Part shown: in pieces, positions 63,359 to 64,000 of the stretch | How positions within the stretch are numbered: the first letter of the stretch is position 1 | Layout of the letters: each line of letters begins with the position of its first letter | Origin: Azadirachta indica | Taxonomy: Eukaryota > Streptophyta > Magnoliopsida > Sapindales > Meliaceae | NCBI GenBank assembly: GCA_022749755.1 | Contig: CM040450.1 | Location: forward strand, 3,896,913-3,960,912 | Length of the DNA: 64,000 nucleotides | Reading direction: 5' to 3' | Notes under the pieces: generated by a model | The model's input: the letters and a program-made list of their open reading frames with translations, nothing else | What the model was told of the DNA's origin: nothing | The model's database searches: none | Position numbers and translations under genes: made by a program

Positions 63359-64000
63359 ATGCGTGAAATTCTTCACATCCAAGGTGGCCAATGCGGGAAT
63401 CAAATCGGGGCCAAGTTCTGGGAGGTGGTCTGCTCCGAGCACGGCATAGACCCAACGGGACGGTATCACGGCGATTCTGAACTGCAGCTTGAGAGGATTG
63501 ATGTGTATTACAATGAAGCAAGCGGTGGGAGGTATGTGCCTAGGGCCGTCCTCATGGATCTGGAACCCGGGACCATGGACAGCATCAGGTCCGGCCCATA
63601 TGGTCAGATCTTTAGGCCGGATAACTTCGTTTTCGGTCAGTCTGGCGCCGGAAATAACTGGGCTAAAGGACATTATACGGAAGGAGCGGAGCTGATTGAT
63701 TCTGTTCTTGACGTTGTTCGCAAAGAAGCCGAGAACTGTGATTGTTTGCAAGGTTTGTTCTTCAAACTTCCTCTACAATATTAGGTTTAATACTAGAATT
63801 TCCATTATTTGTTGAGATTGTTGAAATTTATCAAAATAGTTCCTTAATTTTAATCTTGTTAAAATTAGATAAAAAGATCTCCAAATTTGGAAGTTGATCC
63901 AAATTAGGGTTAGTGCAATTGAAAAGTTGTCTTCTTGCTGGTTTTATTGAATCGGGTACGAAATGAAATGCAGGTTTCCAGGTGTGCCATTCTCTGGGAG
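63359..64000 (+). CDS. Beta-tubulin, N-terminal part (3' end outside window)
   Basis: Exon 1 is 63359-63752 (131 codons plus one base). The intron is 63753-63973, and exon 2 starts at 63974 and runs off the window. The protein begins [17 protein letters not shown], with the beta-tubulin amino-terminal tetrapeptide and the nucleotide-contacting QGGQCGNQ. It continues through [48 protein letters not shown] to [12 protein letters not shown]. The position of the first intron matches plant TUB genes. The MREI start is the motif recognised in tubulin mRNA autoregulation. The frame continuing to 63784 is read-through into the intron. Confidence 0.97.

Overview
The window is nuclear DNA from a flowering plant, most likely a rosid eudicot. 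I thought of Citrus, but the sequence alone does not prove it. It is AT-rich. Nearly all genes are split by GT-AG introns, and every recognised protein has a plant homologue. I rebuilt fifteen protein-coding genes exon by exon. Each complete model closes in frame with a length expected for its family. Two genes are cut by the window edges.

Layout: DET2 steroid 5-alpha-reductase, 3' end only (1-425, +). Plastid acetyl-CoA carboxylase carboxyltransferase alpha subunit CAC3 (1750-6628, -). OTU-type deubiquitinase (8521-11358, +). Ataxin-3-like Josephin deubiquitinase (12403-16016, +). Reticulon-like protein (17203-18889, +). HAKAI RING E3 (19497-22249, -). Mitochondrial uncoupling protein UCP1 (23927-26873, -). 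Nucleotide-sugar or phosphate translocator (28500-29692, -). Neutral ceramidase (30515-35462, -). Ribosomal protein eL33/RPL35a (38663-39300, -). DnaJ-type zinc-finger protein without a J domain (40345-43521, +). O-fucosyltransferase family protein (49455-52748, +). Fructokinase-like FLN1 (54108-55912, -). YOS1-like protein (56992-57225, +). SOUL haem-binding protein (57747-58346, -). Beta-tubulin, 5' end only (63359-64000, +).

The stretch 58.8-61.2 kb has no protein gene but is not empty. It holds a minus-strand snoRNA locus. A textbook plant promoter (two site II elements, telomeric-repeat boxes, TATA) leads into a box C/D candidate, a second C/D snoRNA closed by a perfect 5-bp stem, and a clear U14 snoRNA carrying both 18S rRNA complementarities. 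Downstream lies a decayed tandem copy of at least the first two and perhaps all three. This is the least obvious functional element in the window.

The gene order is also informative. From memory of Arabidopsis locus numbers, the genes alternate between homologues in At2g37970-At2g38050 and in At3g54085-At3g54130, two segments paired by whole-genome duplication. The window appears to keep the unfractionated ancestral order, including two unrelated deubiquitinases side by side. The genes are otherwise housekeeping loci with no shared pathway (plastid lipid synthesis, plastid transcription, ER/Golgi traffic, mitochondria, sphingolipids, ubiquitin). Intergenic DNA is AT-rich, with microsatellites, a possible old LTR fragment near 62 kb, and a 5.9-kb gene-free stretch at 43.5-49.4 kb.
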